From positions 5,518,001 through 5,582,000 of the forward strand of contig OZ241368.1 of assembly GCA_965200525.1 (NCBI GenBank): a DNA stretch of 64,000 nucleotides. Direction: 5' to 3'. Below, in pieces: positions 8,319-18,728 of the stretch. Made by a program: the position numbers and the translations under genes. The first letter of the stretch is position 1. Every line of letters begins with the position of its first letter. This DNA is from JANNPJ01 sp965200525. GTDB taxonomy: Bacteria; Actinomycetota; Actinomycetes; Actinomycetales; Kineosporiaceae. Under the pieces are notes generated by a model. The model saw only the letters and a list, made by a program, of their open reading frames with translations, was not told where the DNA came from and ran no database searches.

Positions 8319-8412
8319 CCGGCCGGACCGGTCGACCGGCCCGATCGGCCGGCCGGCCCCGACTGGGTAACCGGGGCGCCCGGAGGTCCACGGACATGGC
8401 ACGATCGTGCGC

Positions 8413-9651
8413 GTGAAGATGCCCTCCCTGCTGCGCGGCCGGCCGGAACCGCCGTCCGGCCCGGGGGTCGAGGGCACCGCGAAGGTCGACAAGCGCACCA
8501 AGGACCTGACCAAGCGGCTGCAGCCGGGCGACATCGTTTTCATCAACCATGTCGACATCGACAAGGTGGCCGCCGACGCGCTGGTCGGGCGCAAGCCCGG
8601 GGCGGTGGTCAACGCGGCCCAGAGCATCTCCGGCCGCTACCCCAACCTGGGGCCGGAGATCCTGCTCGCCGCCGGGATCCCGCTGATCGACTCGGCCGGG
8701 GCCGACCTGTTCGCCGCCGTCACCGAGGGCAGCCGGGTGCGGGTCGACGGCGGTGACATCTGGGCCGGTGACGTGCTGCTGGGCACCGGCACCCGGCAGG
8801 ACGACCATTCCGTGTCCGAGGCGATGGACAGCGCCCGGGCCGGTCTGAACGTGCAGCTGGAGTCGTTCGCCGCCAACACGATGGAGTACCTCAAGAAAGA
8901 ACGCGACCTGCTGCTGGACGGCGTCGGCGTGCCCGACTGCCGCACGGTGTTCGAGGGGCGACAGGCCCTGATCGTGGTCCGCGGCTACCACTACAAGGAC
9001 GACCTGGCCACGCTGCGGCCCTACATCCGCGAGTACCGGCCCGTCCTGGTCGGGGTGGACGGCGGCGCCGACGCCATCCTGGAGGGCGGCTACACCCCGG
9101 ACATGATCGTCGGTGACATGGACTCGGTCTCGGACCGGGCCCTGACCTGCGGGGCCGAGATCGTGGTGCACGCCTACCGGGACGGCAACGCGCCCGGCCT
9201 GGAGCGGGTCCGGGCGCTCGGCGTCGAGCCGGTCGTGTTCCCGGCCACCGGCACCAGCGAGGACGTCGCGATGCTGCTGGCCGACGACAAGGGCGCCTCC
9301 CTGATCGTGGCCGTCGGCACCCACGCCACCCTGATCGAGTTCCTGGACAAGGGCCGGTCCGGGATGGCCAGCACCTTCCTGACCCGGTTGCGGGTCGGCG
9401 GCAAGCTGGTCGACGCCAAAGGGGTCTCGCGGCTCTACCGGCAGCGGATCAGCAACTGGCAGCTGACCGTGCTGGCCGTGGCCGGCCTGTTCGCGCTCGC
9501 GGTGGCGCTGGCCGCCACCCCGGGCGGCCAGACCATCTACGCCCTGATCGGGGCCCGGTTCGACGACATCGTGTCCTGGGTCAAGGGCTGGTTCGTCGAC
9601 GCTCCGCCCGAAGCCTTCTCGACCTACTCCCGAGGTTTTCTCCGCACATGA
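8413..9651 (+). CDS. steA: SteA-like cell envelope/septation protein
   Basis: This is the orthologue by sequence and position of SteA (Rv1697; Cg1603 in Corynebacterium), which with SteB promotes septal peptidoglycan cleavage through the RipA pathway. About 412 residues have a thiamine-pyrophosphokinase-like central region (PVLVGVDGGADAILEGGYTPDMIVGDMDSVSD) and family signatures SGRYPNLGPEILL and TFLTRLRVGGKLVDAKGVS. One C-terminal membrane helix is visible (LTVLAVAGLFALAVALAA), followed by a short Trp-containing tail. I chose GTG 8413 (MKMPSLL-type start as in homologues); GTG 8407 and ATG 8419 are alternatives. It overlaps steB by ATGA. Confidence 0.9.
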   Translation: MKMPSLLRGRPEPPSGPGVEGTAKVDKRTKDLTKRLQPGDIVFINHVDIDKVAADALVGRKPGAVVNAAQSISGRYPNLGPEILLAAGIPLIDSAGADLFAAVTEGSRVRVDGGDIWAGDVLLGTGTRQDDHSVSEAMDSARAGLNVQLESFAANTMEYLKKERDLLLDGVGVPDCRTVFEGRQALIVVRGYHYKDDLATLRPYIREYRPVLVGVDGGADAILEGGYTPDMIVGDMDSVSDRALTCGAEIVVHAYRDGNAPGLERVRALGVEPVVFPATGTSEDVAMLLADDKGASLIVAVGTHATLIEFLDKGRSGMASTFLTRLRVGGKLVDAKGVSRLYRQRISNWQLTVLAVAGLFALAVALAATPGGQTIYALIGARFDDIVSWVKGWFVDAPPEAFSTYSRGFLRT

Positions 9652-10658
9652 TCGACTTCAGATATCACCTGGTCTCCCTGGTCTCGGTGTTCCTCGCCCT
9701 GGCCGTCGGGATCGTGCTCGGCGCCGGCCCGCTGAAGGAGTCGATCGGCACCGAGCTGACCAAGAGCGTCGAGGTGCTGCGCCAGCAGAAGAAGGACCTT
9801 AACGACCGGCTCGACACCGCCAACGCGGCCGTCTCGCACCGGGACGCCTTCCTCGCCGGCCTGACCCCGTCCGTCGTCGACGGCCAGCTGACCGGTCGCT
9901 CGATCGTGCTGGTGACGCTGCCCGGGGTGGAGGACAGCAAGATCAGCGAGAACTTGACCGACGCGATCAAGGAGGCCGGCGGCACGGTTACCGGCCAGGT
10001 CAGCATCAACGCGGCCTGGGTCGACCCGGCCCAGGAACCGACCCGGACCAAGGTGATCACCGACCTGACCGCCAAGCTGCCGATCGGAACCGTGCCGACC
10101 GGCGGTGACACCGACGAGAAGCTGCCCCGCCTGCTGGCCGAGGTGCTGGTCGGCAACGTGACGACGGCGATCGGTGAGGACGCCGCCACCAGCACGACGG
10201 TGCTCAAGGAGCTGCGCTCGCAGAACCTGATCGGGATCAAGGGCAGCCTCACCGGGCTGGCCCAGGCGGCCCTGGTGCTGGCCCCCGGCAACCCGGACAG
10301 CAGCGACCAGAACGCGGTGCCGACGGCGTCCGGCTCGCCCCAGACAGGGTTCCTGACCCTGGCCACGGCGCTGGACGCGATCGGCGGCGGGGCGGTGGTC
10401 AGCGGCCCGGCCTCGGCCGCGGCCGGATCCGGCCTGCTGGCCGCGCTCCGGGACGACGACGCGACCAAGGAGGCCGTCTCCACGGTCGACACCGGGACCA
10501 CCCAGATGGGCGTGATGACCGCCGTCCTGGCCCTGCGTGAGCAACTGGAGGGTGGCCACGGGGCCTACGGCTTCGTCGGCGGTGACACCAAGGAGACGCC
10601 GACCCTGACCGCGGGCACCGTCGGGGTGACGCCGACGGCGACGGCGACCAAGAAGTGA
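9648..10658 (+). CDS. steB: SteB/MctB-like membrane-anchored protein (copper transporter family)
   Basis: This is the homologue of Rv1698, annotated both as copper transport protein MctB and as SteB, the partner of SteA. The 336-residue protein starts MIDFRYHLVSLVSVFLALAVG, a conserved short cytoplasmic start and single membrane helix (residues ~8-27). A coiled coil follows (KSVEVLRQQKKDLNDRLDTA), then a long exported domain and a Thr/Ala-rich tail. The 4-bp overlaps with steA and with the MraY-like gene imply co-translation. I favour the SteB reading because of the envelope-gene context. No Cys- or Met-rich copper-binding cluster is visible. Confidence 0.9.
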   Translation: MIDFRYHLVSLVSVFLALAVGIVLGAGPLKESIGTELTKSVEVLRQQKKDLNDRLDTANAAVSHRDAFLAGLTPSVVDGQLTGRSIVLVTLPGVEDSKISENLTDAIKEAGGTVTGQVSINAAWVDPAQEPTRTKVITDLTAKLPIGTVPTGGDTDEKLPRLLAEVLVGNVTTAIGEDAATSTTVLKELRSQNLIGIKGSLTGLAQAALVLAPGNPDSSDQNAVPTASGSPQTGFLTLATALDAIGGGAVVSGPASAAAGSGLLAALRDDDATKEAVSTVDTGTTQMGVMTAVLALREQLEGGHGAYGFVGGDTKETPTLTAGTVGVTPTATATKK

Positions 10659-11626
10659 GCCGGCGCGACCGCCGCCGTAGCAGTGACCTGGCCGGCCGGC
10701 TCGGGGCGGGCCTGCTCGGTGGCCTGTCCGCCGCAGCGGCCTGGACCGCGCTGCGCCGCCGGCCACCGGGCGGTGCGGGCCGCTGGGACCGGCTGAATCA
10801 CCGCGGCGAGACGCTGACCCTGCTCGAAGGCCCGGCCGCCACGATCGGCGCGGCCACGGCCTTGGCCTTGGTGCCGGGCCTGCCCGGCCGGCTGCGGGCG
10901 GCGGCGGTACTGGCGGTCGTTGGCGGTGGCGTCTTCGGAGCGATCGACGACCTGCACGAGACCGGCAAGAGCAAGGGCCTGCGCGGGCACCTCGGCGAGC
11001 TGGCCCACGGGCGGGTCACCACCGGCGGGCTCAAGGTGCTGGGCATCGGGGCGACCGGGCTGCTCGTGGCCGGGCTGGCGCCGTCCTCGTCAGGGTCCTC
11101 CGATCGGGTCGGGCCGGCGGGCGCCGGCCGGGGACCGGCGCGAGCGGGCCGGGTCGTGGACGTCGTCACCGGGGGAGCGGTGATCGCCGGGACGGCGAAC
11201 CTGCTGAACCTGTTCGACCTGCGGCCGGGGCGGGCCCTGAAGGTCGTGCTGCTGGTCACGCCGGCGGCCGCGAAGGGTGGTCCGGCCGGCCGGCTGGTGG
11301 CCGTGGCCGGCGGTGTCGCGACCGCTCTGCTGCCGCCGGACCTGCAGGAACGCTCCATGCTGGGAGACACCGGGGCCAACGCGGCCGGGGCTCTGCTGGG
11401 CACCGCCGCGGTCGCCGGGCTGAGCCGCCGGGGCCGGCTGGCCCTGCTGGCCGGGCTGGCCGGGCTGACCCTGGCCAGCGAGAAGGTCAGCTTCACCAAG
11501 GTCATCGCCCGCACGCCCGGGCTGCGCGAACTGGACCAGCTGGGCCGCCGTCCGGCCCCGGCCGGCCCGGCTGCCCCGAGCCCGGCGGATCCGGCGCCCG
11601 GCCCGGTCGGCCGGGTCGGCGAGTGA
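10655..11626 (+). CDS. MraY/WecA-like integral membrane phosphoglycosyltransferase homologue
   Basis: The 323-residue multi-pass membrane protein resembles the polyprenyl-phosphate sugar-1-phosphate transferase superfamily. Visible motifs in order are IDDLHETGKSKGLRGHL (the DD loop with following K), GTANLLNLFDLRPGRALK (equivalent of NxxNxxDG) and MLGDTGANAAGALLG (equivalent of the GDxGS loop). The HHH segment of true MraY near the C-terminus is not evident, and the second Asp of the DGLDG motif is replaced. It may therefore be a divergent enzyme or a non-catalytic relative. The C-terminal ~30 residues are Pro/Ala-rich. It is coupled by GTGA overlaps to steB and to the MurJ-like gene, implying one envelope-related unit. 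Confidence 0.75.
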   Translation: MSRRDRRRSSDLAGRLGAGLLGGLSAAAAWTALRRRPPGGAGRWDRLNHRGETLTLLEGPAATIGAATALALVPGLPGRLRAAAVLAVVGGGVFGAIDDLHETGKSKGLRGHLGELAHGRVTTGGLKVLGIGATGLLVAGLAPSSSGSSDRVGPAGAGRGPARAGRVVDVVTGGAVIAGTANLLNLFDLRPGRALKVVLLVTPAAAKGGPAGRLVAVAGGVATALLPPDLQERSMLGDTGANAAGALLGTAAVAGLSRRGRLALLAGLAGLTLASEKVSFTKVIARTPGLRELDQLGRRPAPAGPAAPSPADPAPGPVGRVGE

Positions 11627-13296
11627 CCCGCCGGACGGTCGGGGCCGGGCTGTTCGCCTCGGCGGTACTGATCGCGGTGATCACCACCGTCTCCCGGCTG
11701 GTCGGATTCGGCCGCTGGCTGGCGTTCTCCGGCAACGTCGGCGCCACCTGCGTCGGCACCGCCTACGCCTCGGCCAACGTGCTGCCCAACGTGCTGTTCG
11801 AGGTCGCTGCCGGCGGCGCCCTGGCCGGCGCCGTGGTCCCGCTGCTGGCCGGGCCGATCTCCCGGATCGCCTCCGGAAACCCCACTGCCCGGTTCGGCGA
11901 GGTCGACCAGATCGCCTCGGCCCTGATCAGCTGGACGCTGCTGGTCCTGGTACCGGCGTCGGCCCTGCTGGCCGTTCTGTCCGGGCCCCTGTCCCGGCTG
12001 CTGGTCGGGGACGACCACGACTGCGCCGGCCAGCGGGCCCTGACCGCCCGGATGATCGTCGTCTTCGCGCCGCAGATCGCCCTCTACGGGGTGGGCGTGG
12101 TGTTCAGCGGCGTCCTGACCGCCCATCGCCGGTTCCTCTGGCCGGCCGCCGCGCCGCTGCTGTCCAGCCTGGTGGTGATCGCGGCCTACCGGATGTTCGG
12201 CGTCACCGCCCACGGGGTGACCGCCGCCGAGGGGCTGCCGGCCGCGGCCGAGCACTGGCTGGCCTGGGGGACCACCGCCGGCGTCCTGGTGATGACCGTG
12301 CCCCTGCTGCTGCCGTTGCGCCGGGCCGGGGTCCGGCTGCGGTTCTCGCTGCGGTTCCCGCCAGGCGTGGCCCGCCGGGGCCTGGCCCTGGCCGCGGCCG
12401 GGATCGGGGCGCTGCTGGCCCAGCAGGCGGCCCTGCTGGTGGCCCTGCTGCTGGCCGACCACAGCGGCGACAAGGGCGCGTTCCCGGTGTTCCAGTACGC
12501 CCAGGCGGTCTACCTGCTGCCCTACGCCGTCCTCGCCGTCCCCCTGGCCACCAGCGCCTTTCCCCGGCTGGCAGAACAAGCCACGGCCGGGGACCGGGCC
12601 GGCTACGCGCTGACCGCCTCGCTCAGCACCCGGGCCGTGGTGGTGGCCGGCTGGTTCGGCGCCGCCCTGCTGGCCGGGGTGGCCCTGCCGGTGGCCGCCT
12701 TCTTCACCGCGAACGACGCCAGCCGGCACGCGGTCACCGACAATGCCCTGCCCGCCATGGGAACGGCGCTCACCGTGCTCGCCCCGGGCCTACTCGGCTT
12801 CGGTTTGATCGCCCACATTGCCCGGGCCCTGTACGCCCTTGAACACGGGCGGGCCGCGGCCACCGCGACCGCGACCGGCTGGCTGGCGGTGATCGTCGGC
12901 TCGATCCTGGTCACTCGCGGGACCGGCGTGGTCGTGGGCCTGGCCTGGGGCAACACCATCGGCATGACCGTCGCCGGAGCGCTGCTGCTGGCGGCCCTGC
13001 GACGCAGCGCCGGGGTCGAGGCGCTGGCCGGGCTGCCCCGGGTGCTCCTCGCCGGCGCCGCCGCCGCCCTGGTCGCCGCGCTGGCCGGCCGGGGGATGAG
13101 CGTGCTCATGCTGGACGCCTGGACCGCCGGGCGGGTCGAGTCCCTGACCGCCGGCCTGGTCGCGGCAATCGTCTCGGCGGTGGTTTTCGTCGTCCTGCTG
13201 GCCGTGTTCGATCGCAAGGACCTGGCCACCGTGCGGCAGCGGGTGCCGCTGCGCGGCCGGGTGGTCGCGCCGGCGAGCGACGGGGGTGCGGCATGA
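11623..13296 (+). CDS. MurJ/MviN-family flippase-like membrane protein
   Basis: This 557-residue polytopic membrane protein belongs to the MATE/MurJ (MOP) exporter superfamily, whose MurJ branch flips lipid II. The N-terminus (ITTVSRLVGFGRWLAFSGNVGATCVGTAYASANVLPNVLFEVAAGGALAGAVVPLLAG) closely follows the MurJ signature, and about 13-14 hydrophobic segments span the length. Sequence YAQAVYLLPYAVLAVPLATSAFPRLAE matches the second conserved MurJ region. It lacks the long C-terminal kinase-like extension seen in mycobacterial MviN. It is sandwiched by 4-bp overlaps between the MraY-like gene and a GT4 gene, so its cargo may be the product of these neighbours rather than lipid II. Confidence 0.88.
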   Translation: MTRRTVGAGLFASAVLIAVITTVSRLVGFGRWLAFSGNVGATCVGTAYASANVLPNVLFEVAAGGALAGAVVPLLAGPISRIASGNPTARFGEVDQIASALISWTLLVLVPASALLAVLSGPLSRLLVGDDHDCAGQRALTARMIVVFAPQIALYGVGVVFSGVLTAHRRFLWPAAAPLLSSLVVIAAYRMFGVTAHGVTAAEGLPAAAEHWLAWGTTAGVLVMTVPLLLPLRRAGVRLRFSLRFPPGVARRGLALAAAGIGALLAQQAALLVALLLADHSGDKGAFPVFQYAQAVYLLPYAVLAVPLATSAFPRLAEQATAGDRAGYALTASLSTRAVVVAGWFGAALLAGVALPVAAFFTANDASRHAVTDNALPAMGTALTVLAPGLLGFGLIAHIARALYALEHGRAAATATATGWLAVIVGSILVTRGTGVVVGLAWGNTIGMTVAGALLLAALRRSAGVEALAGLPRVLLAGAAAALVAALAGRGMSVLMLDAWTAGRVESLTAGLVAAIVSAVVFVVLLAVFDRKDLATVRQRVPLRGRVVAPASDGGAA

Positions 13297-14426
13297 AGGT
13301 CCTGCTGGTGCTGGCCACGAGTGGGGGTGGGGTCGGGCGGCACGTGGCCGAGCTGGCCGCCGGCCTGGCCGCCGGACCCGGCAACCAGGTGCGGGTGGCC
13401 GGCCCGGCCGGCACCGACCGCGACTTCGGCTTCACCGCCGCGGGCGCCGGGTTCGAGCCGTTCGTCGTCTCGGACCGGCCCCGGCCGGCCGCCGACCGGC
13501 GGGCCGTGCGCCGGTTGCGGGCCCTGGCCACCGGCACCGACGTGGTGCACGCCCACGGCTTGCGGGCCGGGGCCCTGGCCGTGCTCGCGGTCCGCCGGGT
13601 CCGACCGGTCGAGCAGCGGCCCGAGGTGGTCGTCACCCTGCACAACGCGCTGGTCGCGGGGGGTGCGATCGCCCTGGTGCACGGTGTCCTGGAGCGGATC
13701 GTGGCCCGTGGGGCGGACGCCGTCCTGGTGGTCTCGGCCGATCTGGGTGAGGCGATGGGACGGCGCGGGGCCCGCGACGTGCGGCTGGCCCTGGTGCCGG
13801 CCCCGGCCCTGCCCTCCGCGGCCCGGAAGGCCGCCGACGTCCGCGCCGAGCTCGGCGTCCCGGACGGCACCGCCCTGCTGCTCACCGTCGGCCGGCTGGC
13901 CCCGCAGAAGGGGCTGGACGTGCTCCTGGCGGCGATCGGCCGGCTCACCGGCAGTGAATCGCCGGTACCGGCGGACCGGGCAGCGCCGCCGGTTCGGGCC
14001 GTGATCGCCGGCGAGGGTCCGCTGCGGGCCGAGCTCGAGGCCCGGATCGAGGCCGAGAAGCTGCCGGTGACCCTGCTCGGCAACCGGTCCGACGTCCCCG
14101 ACCTGCTGGCCGCGGCCGACCTGGTCGTGGTGCCGAGCCGGTGGGAGGGCCAGCCGCTGATCGTGCAGGAGGCGCTCCGGGCCGGGGTCGCGATCTGCGC
14201 CACCGACGCCGGTGGCACCGCCGCGGTCACCCGGGACGCCGCCGTCCTGGTGCCGCCCGGTGACCCGGCGGGGTTGGGGGACGCCATCGCGCACCTGCTG
14301 GCCGACCCGGGCGAGCTGGCCGCGTTGCGCGAGCGGTCCCGGTTTCGTGGCACAACGCTGCCGACCGCACACGACGCGCTACAGCAGGTCGAATCCGTGT
14401 ACGCCGATCTCACCCGACCGGCCTAA
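13293..14426 (+). CDS. GT4-family glycosyltransferase
   Basis: This 377-residue GT-B fold glycosyltransferase has the N-terminal glycine loop LLVLATSGGGVGRHVAELAAGL and the acceptor-side VVHAHGLRAG motif. It also has the GT4 signature LLTVGRLAPQKGLDVLLAAIGRL, and the nucleotide-sugar region DLVVVPSRWEGQPLIVQEALRAG with the EX7E-type glutamates. No membrane helix is evident, so it likely works at the inner leaflet. The ATGA overlap with the MurJ-like gene suggests it glycosylates a lipid-linked intermediate made by the MraY-like protein. Donor and acceptor cannot be predicted. It ends 52 nt before pyrG. Confidence 0.88.
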   Translation: MKVLLVLATSGGGVGRHVAELAAGLAAGPGNQVRVAGPAGTDRDFGFTAAGAGFEPFVVSDRPRPAADRRAVRRLRALATGTDVVHAHGLRAGALAVLAVRRVRPVEQRPEVVVTLHNALVAGGAIALVHGVLERIVARGADAVLVVSADLGEAMGRRGARDVRLALVPAPALPSAARKAADVRAELGVPDGTALLLTVGRLAPQKGLDVLLAAIGRLTGSESPVPADRAAPPVRAVIAGEGPLRAELEARIEAEKLPVTLLGNRSDVPDLLAAADLVVVPSRWEGQPLIVQEALRAGVAICATDAGGTAAVTRDAAVLVPPGDPAGLGDAIAHLLADPGELAALRERSRFRGTTLPTAHDALQQVESVYADLTRPA

Positions 14427-14478
14427 GACACCTCGCTCGGCACGACCTGGGCCGGGAGAGCTGATAACGTGAAAGCCC

Positions 14479-16202
<1,724 letters not shown>

Positions 16203-16206
<4 letters not shown>

Positions 16207-16856
16207 GCACCGAGCCGCGGCAGCAGACCGTGGAGCTGGCCGACGTCTACGCGCCCCGGCCGACGGTCCGCTCGGAGCTGATCCACGCCGGCGCGATCTG
16301 GGAGATCGTCGGCGAGAGCGTCGATCTCGGGGACGCCGGGGTAGTGCACCGGGAGATCGTGCACCATCCCGGAGCGGTCACCGTCTTGGCCCTGGACGAC
16401 GACGAGCGGGTGCTGATGATCCAGCAGTACCGGCACCCGGTGCGCAGCCTGCTCTGGGAGCTGCCGGCCGGCCTGCTCGACGTCGCGGGGGAGAACCCGC
16501 TGGACGGCGCCAAGCGCGAGCTGGCCGAGGAGGCCGACCTTAAGGCCGAGCGCTGGGACCTGCTGGCCGACTGGTACAACTCGCCCGGCGGCAGCGACGA
16601 GGCGGTCCGCTTGTTCCTGGCCCGCGACGTCCACCCGGTGCCGGACGACGAGCTGCACGTCCGCACCGACGAGGAGCTGGGCATGCTGACCCGCTGGGTG
16701 CCGCTCGAGGAGGCCCGGGACGCCGTCCTGGCCGGCCGGGTGCACAACCCCGGTTCGGTGGTCGGCATCCTGGCCGCGGTCGCCTCGCGCGGCCTGGGCT
16801 GGTCGACGCTGCGCCCGGCCGACTCGCCGTGGCCCGAGCACCACGCCTACCGCTGA
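16203..16856 (+). CDS. Nudix hydrolase, ADP-ribose pyrophosphatase-like
   Basis: This is the orthologue by position of Rv1700, an ADP-ribose pyrophosphatase. The 217-residue length is typical. The Nudix box is at residues ~90-112 (AGLLDVAGENPLDGAKRELA then EEADL), with the metal-binding glutamates of RELxEE intact; the usual Gly after EE is Asp here. The upstream RHPVRSLLWELPAG segment is typical of the ADP-ribose subfamily. The 4-bp overlap with pyrG indicates co-translation. Substrate is inferred from the family. Confidence 0.92.
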
Positions 16857-16922
16857 CGCCGCGCGAGCCCCGGCCCGGCCCAGGGGTCCGGGCCGCGCAC
16901 GGCCCACCGAGATCAGCACGGC

Positions 16923-17624
16923 GTGACCGCGCTGACCTACCGGCCGGAACGGGCCGGCGACCTGCGGGTGGCGGTCGACGTCGAGGTGCTGGCCGACACG
17001 GCGGCCGAGGTGGTGCTGCGGGAGCTGTCGGGCTGGGTGGTGGTCGGTCCGGTGCTGCTGGGCGAGCAGCTGATCGCCGGTGGAGCCACGGCCCGTCGCC
17101 GGTACGAGGTGATGGACCGCCGGCTCGACACCGACCCGCCGTCGGGTGCCTGGGCCGACGCAGACCTGGGCCCGGGCCGGCGGGCGGTGGCCCTCGATCA
17201 CCGGCCCGAGGACGTGTTCCCGGCCTGGCGCGCGGCCTACCCGGCCGGGCATCCCGACTGGCGCGAGCGCTCCGACGCCGAAGCCCTGGATCACGAGCTG
17301 GTCCCGTTGCTGGCCGGCCACGAGGGATCGGTGCAACCCTGTTCCCGGCTGGCCGAGGACCAGGCCGCAGGGCGTGTGCTGGCCGGCGTAATAGTGATCG
17401 ACCTACCCGGTGCGGGGGCCTGGATCGCCGATGTGTTCCGCGATCCGGCCCCGGAGTTCTCCGGCCTGGGGGCGGCCCTCCTGAAACGGGCTCTGGCCGC
17501 CGCTGCCCGGGACGGCGTACCGCGGATCGGCCTGTCCGTGACCACCGGCAACCCGGCCCGCGCCGGGTACCGCCGGCTCGGGCTCGTTGCGACCCGGCAG
17601 ATGCTCACCGTCGTCGTTCCCTGA
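16923..17624 (+). CDS. GNAT-family acetyltransferase-like protein
   Basis: This 233-residue protein has a C-terminal half shaped like a GNAT domain. AWIADVFRDPAPEFSGLGAALLKRALAAAA resembles the acetyl-CoA-binding region, although the usual RxxGxG/A is reduced to SGLGAAL, and GLSVTTGNPARAGYRRLGLVATRQML matches the NxxA..xY.KLGF ending. The first ~130 residues are less conserved and hold a PDWRERSDAEALDHELVPLLAGHEG segment. The GTG start has no strong ribosome-binding site. The gene lies 66 nt after the Nudix gene, same strand. Substrate is unknown. Confidence 0.75.
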   Translation: MTALTYRPERAGDLRVAVDVEVLADTAAEVVLRELSGWVVVGPVLLGEQLIAGGATARRRYEVMDRRLDTDPPSGAWADADLGPGRRAVALDHRPEDVFPAWRAAYPAGHPDWRERSDAEALDHELVPLLAGHEGSVQPCSRLAEDQAAGRVLAGVIVIDLPGAGAWIADVFRDPAPEFSGLGAALLKRALAAAARDGVPRIGLSVTTGNPARAGYRRLGLVATRQMLTVVVP

Positions 17625-17730
17625 CCGGTGGATCGCAACCGGCTCGGGAGAAGTGCTCGGACGATCCCTGATGCCGGTGGCCGGGGAGGTTGCACCGAGT
17701 CGGGTTGCGAAGGTCGACGGTGGCGCGCCG

Positions 17731-18654
17731 TCAGAGCGAGTCGAAACCGGTGCTGCGGCTGACTTTCTCCCAGGCCGAGAACTCGGCGGACTGCTGCTGG
17801 AGGCGGGCTCCGACCGCATCGGCGGCGTCGGCGCCGAGGACCAGGCGCAGCGGCGGTTCGGGTGCGTCCAGGGCGGCCAGGATCGCCGCGGCCGCCTTGA
17901 CCGGGTCGCCGGGCTGGTCGCCGTCGCCGGCGGCCATGCCCGCCCGTACCGGCCCGATCTGGTCGTCGTAGGCCGGGATACCGACCGAGACCAGCAGCGC
18001 CCCGGGCCCGTTGAACGACGTCCGGAACGCGCCCGGCTCCACGATCAGCACCCGGATGCCGAAGCCGGCGACCTCGGCCGCCAGCGCCTCGGACCACCCC
18101 TCCAGGGCGAACTTGGTCGCCGAGTAGGCGCCGACCCCGGGGAACGACAGCCGACCGCCCTGGCTGCTGAGCTGCACGATCGCGCCCGAGCCCTGGTCGC
18201 GCATCCGGGGCAGCACGGCCCGGGTCAGCGCGGCCGGGCCGAAGAAGTGCAGGTCCATCAGGTCGCGCAGCTCGGCGTCGGTGGTCTCCTCGGCGGCGCC
18301 GATCAGCCCCCGGCCGGCGTTGTTGACCAGGACGTCGATCCGGCCGTGGCGCAGCAGCACCTCACCGACGGCGGAGCTGATGCGCTCGGCGTCGGTGACG
18401 TCGAGCTGAAGGGCGCTCGCCCGGTCGGGAGCGGTCGCGATCAGATCGGCGACGGCGTCCGGCCGGCGGACCGCCGCCACCACGATGTCGCCGGCTGCCA
18501 GCGCCCCCTCGGCGATCACCCGCCCGAAGCCGGACGACGCCCCGGTGATCAGCCAGACCCGCCGGCCCGGTTCGGAGTTGCCCGGCTCGGAGTTGCCCGG
18601 CTCGGAGTTGCCCGGCTCGGAGTTGCTCAGCTCGGAGTTGCTCAGCGCCGACAT
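17731..18654 (-). CDS. Short-chain dehydrogenase/reductase with N-terminal NSEPG repeats
   Basis: This classical SDR of 307 residues is likely an NADP-dependent oxidoreductase. The Rossmann glycine motif is WLITGASSGFGRVIAEG. NNAGRG, the catalytic Ser in IVQLSSQGG and the YSATK catalytic Tyr/Lys follow, then the VEPGAFRT segment. Residues 6-30 are an unusual run of five NSE(L/P)(S/G) pentapeptides that precede the fold and are encoded by 15-bp tandem repeats. GGGGG lies 6 nt before the ATG. It is divergent from the alpha/beta hydrolase at 18729. Substrate is unknown. Confidence 0.9.
   Translation of the reverse strand: MSALSNSELSNSEPGNSEPGNSEPGNSEPGRRVWLITGASSGFGRVIAEGALAAGDIVVAAVRRPDAVADLIATAPDRASALQLDVTDAERISSAVGEVLLRHGRIDVLVNNAGRGLIGAAEETTDAELRDLMDLHFFGPAALTRAVLPRMRDQGSGAIVQLSSQGGRLSFPGVGAYSATKFALEGWSEALAAEVAGFGIRVLIVEPGAFRTSFNGPGALLVSVGIPAYDDQIGPVRAGMAAGDGDQPGDPVKAAAAILAALDAPEPPLRLVLGADAADAVGARLQQQSAEFSAWEKVSRSTGFDSL
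18571..18645. repeat. 15-bp in-frame tandem repeat, 5 units
   Basis: Units of CTCGGAGTTGCCCGG or CTCGGAGTTGCTCAG begin at 18571, 18586, 18601, 18616 and 18631. On the minus strand they encode the NSEPG/NSELS run at the start of the SDR. Copies are nearly identical, suggesting recent slippage. Confidence 0.95.
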
Positions 18655-18716
18655 GTGAATCCCCCTGGTGCGGACGGTTGCGGTGCGGTCACCGTGCTGA
18701 CGCCGTTGTCCGCCAA

Positions 18717-18722
18717 TACGCT
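18717..18722 (+). promoter_or_regulatory. Candidate -10 box for leaderless alpha/beta hydrolase mRNA
   Basis: TACGCT fits the TAnnnT -10 consensus and ends exactly 6 nt before the ATG at 18729. There is no ribosome-binding site in the gap, which predicts transcription starting at the start codon. The -35 region is weak. Confidence 0.4.
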
Positions 18723-18728
18723 AAACGG

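Noticed and set aside
5589..8627. A 1012-residue open frame on the minus strand across nadK and recN
   Set aside because: It is antisense to two genes with clear catalytic motifs and has the Gly/Pro/Arg/His-rich composition of a GC-rich shadow frame. The same holds for the long minus-strand frames across pyrG, MurJ-like and der.
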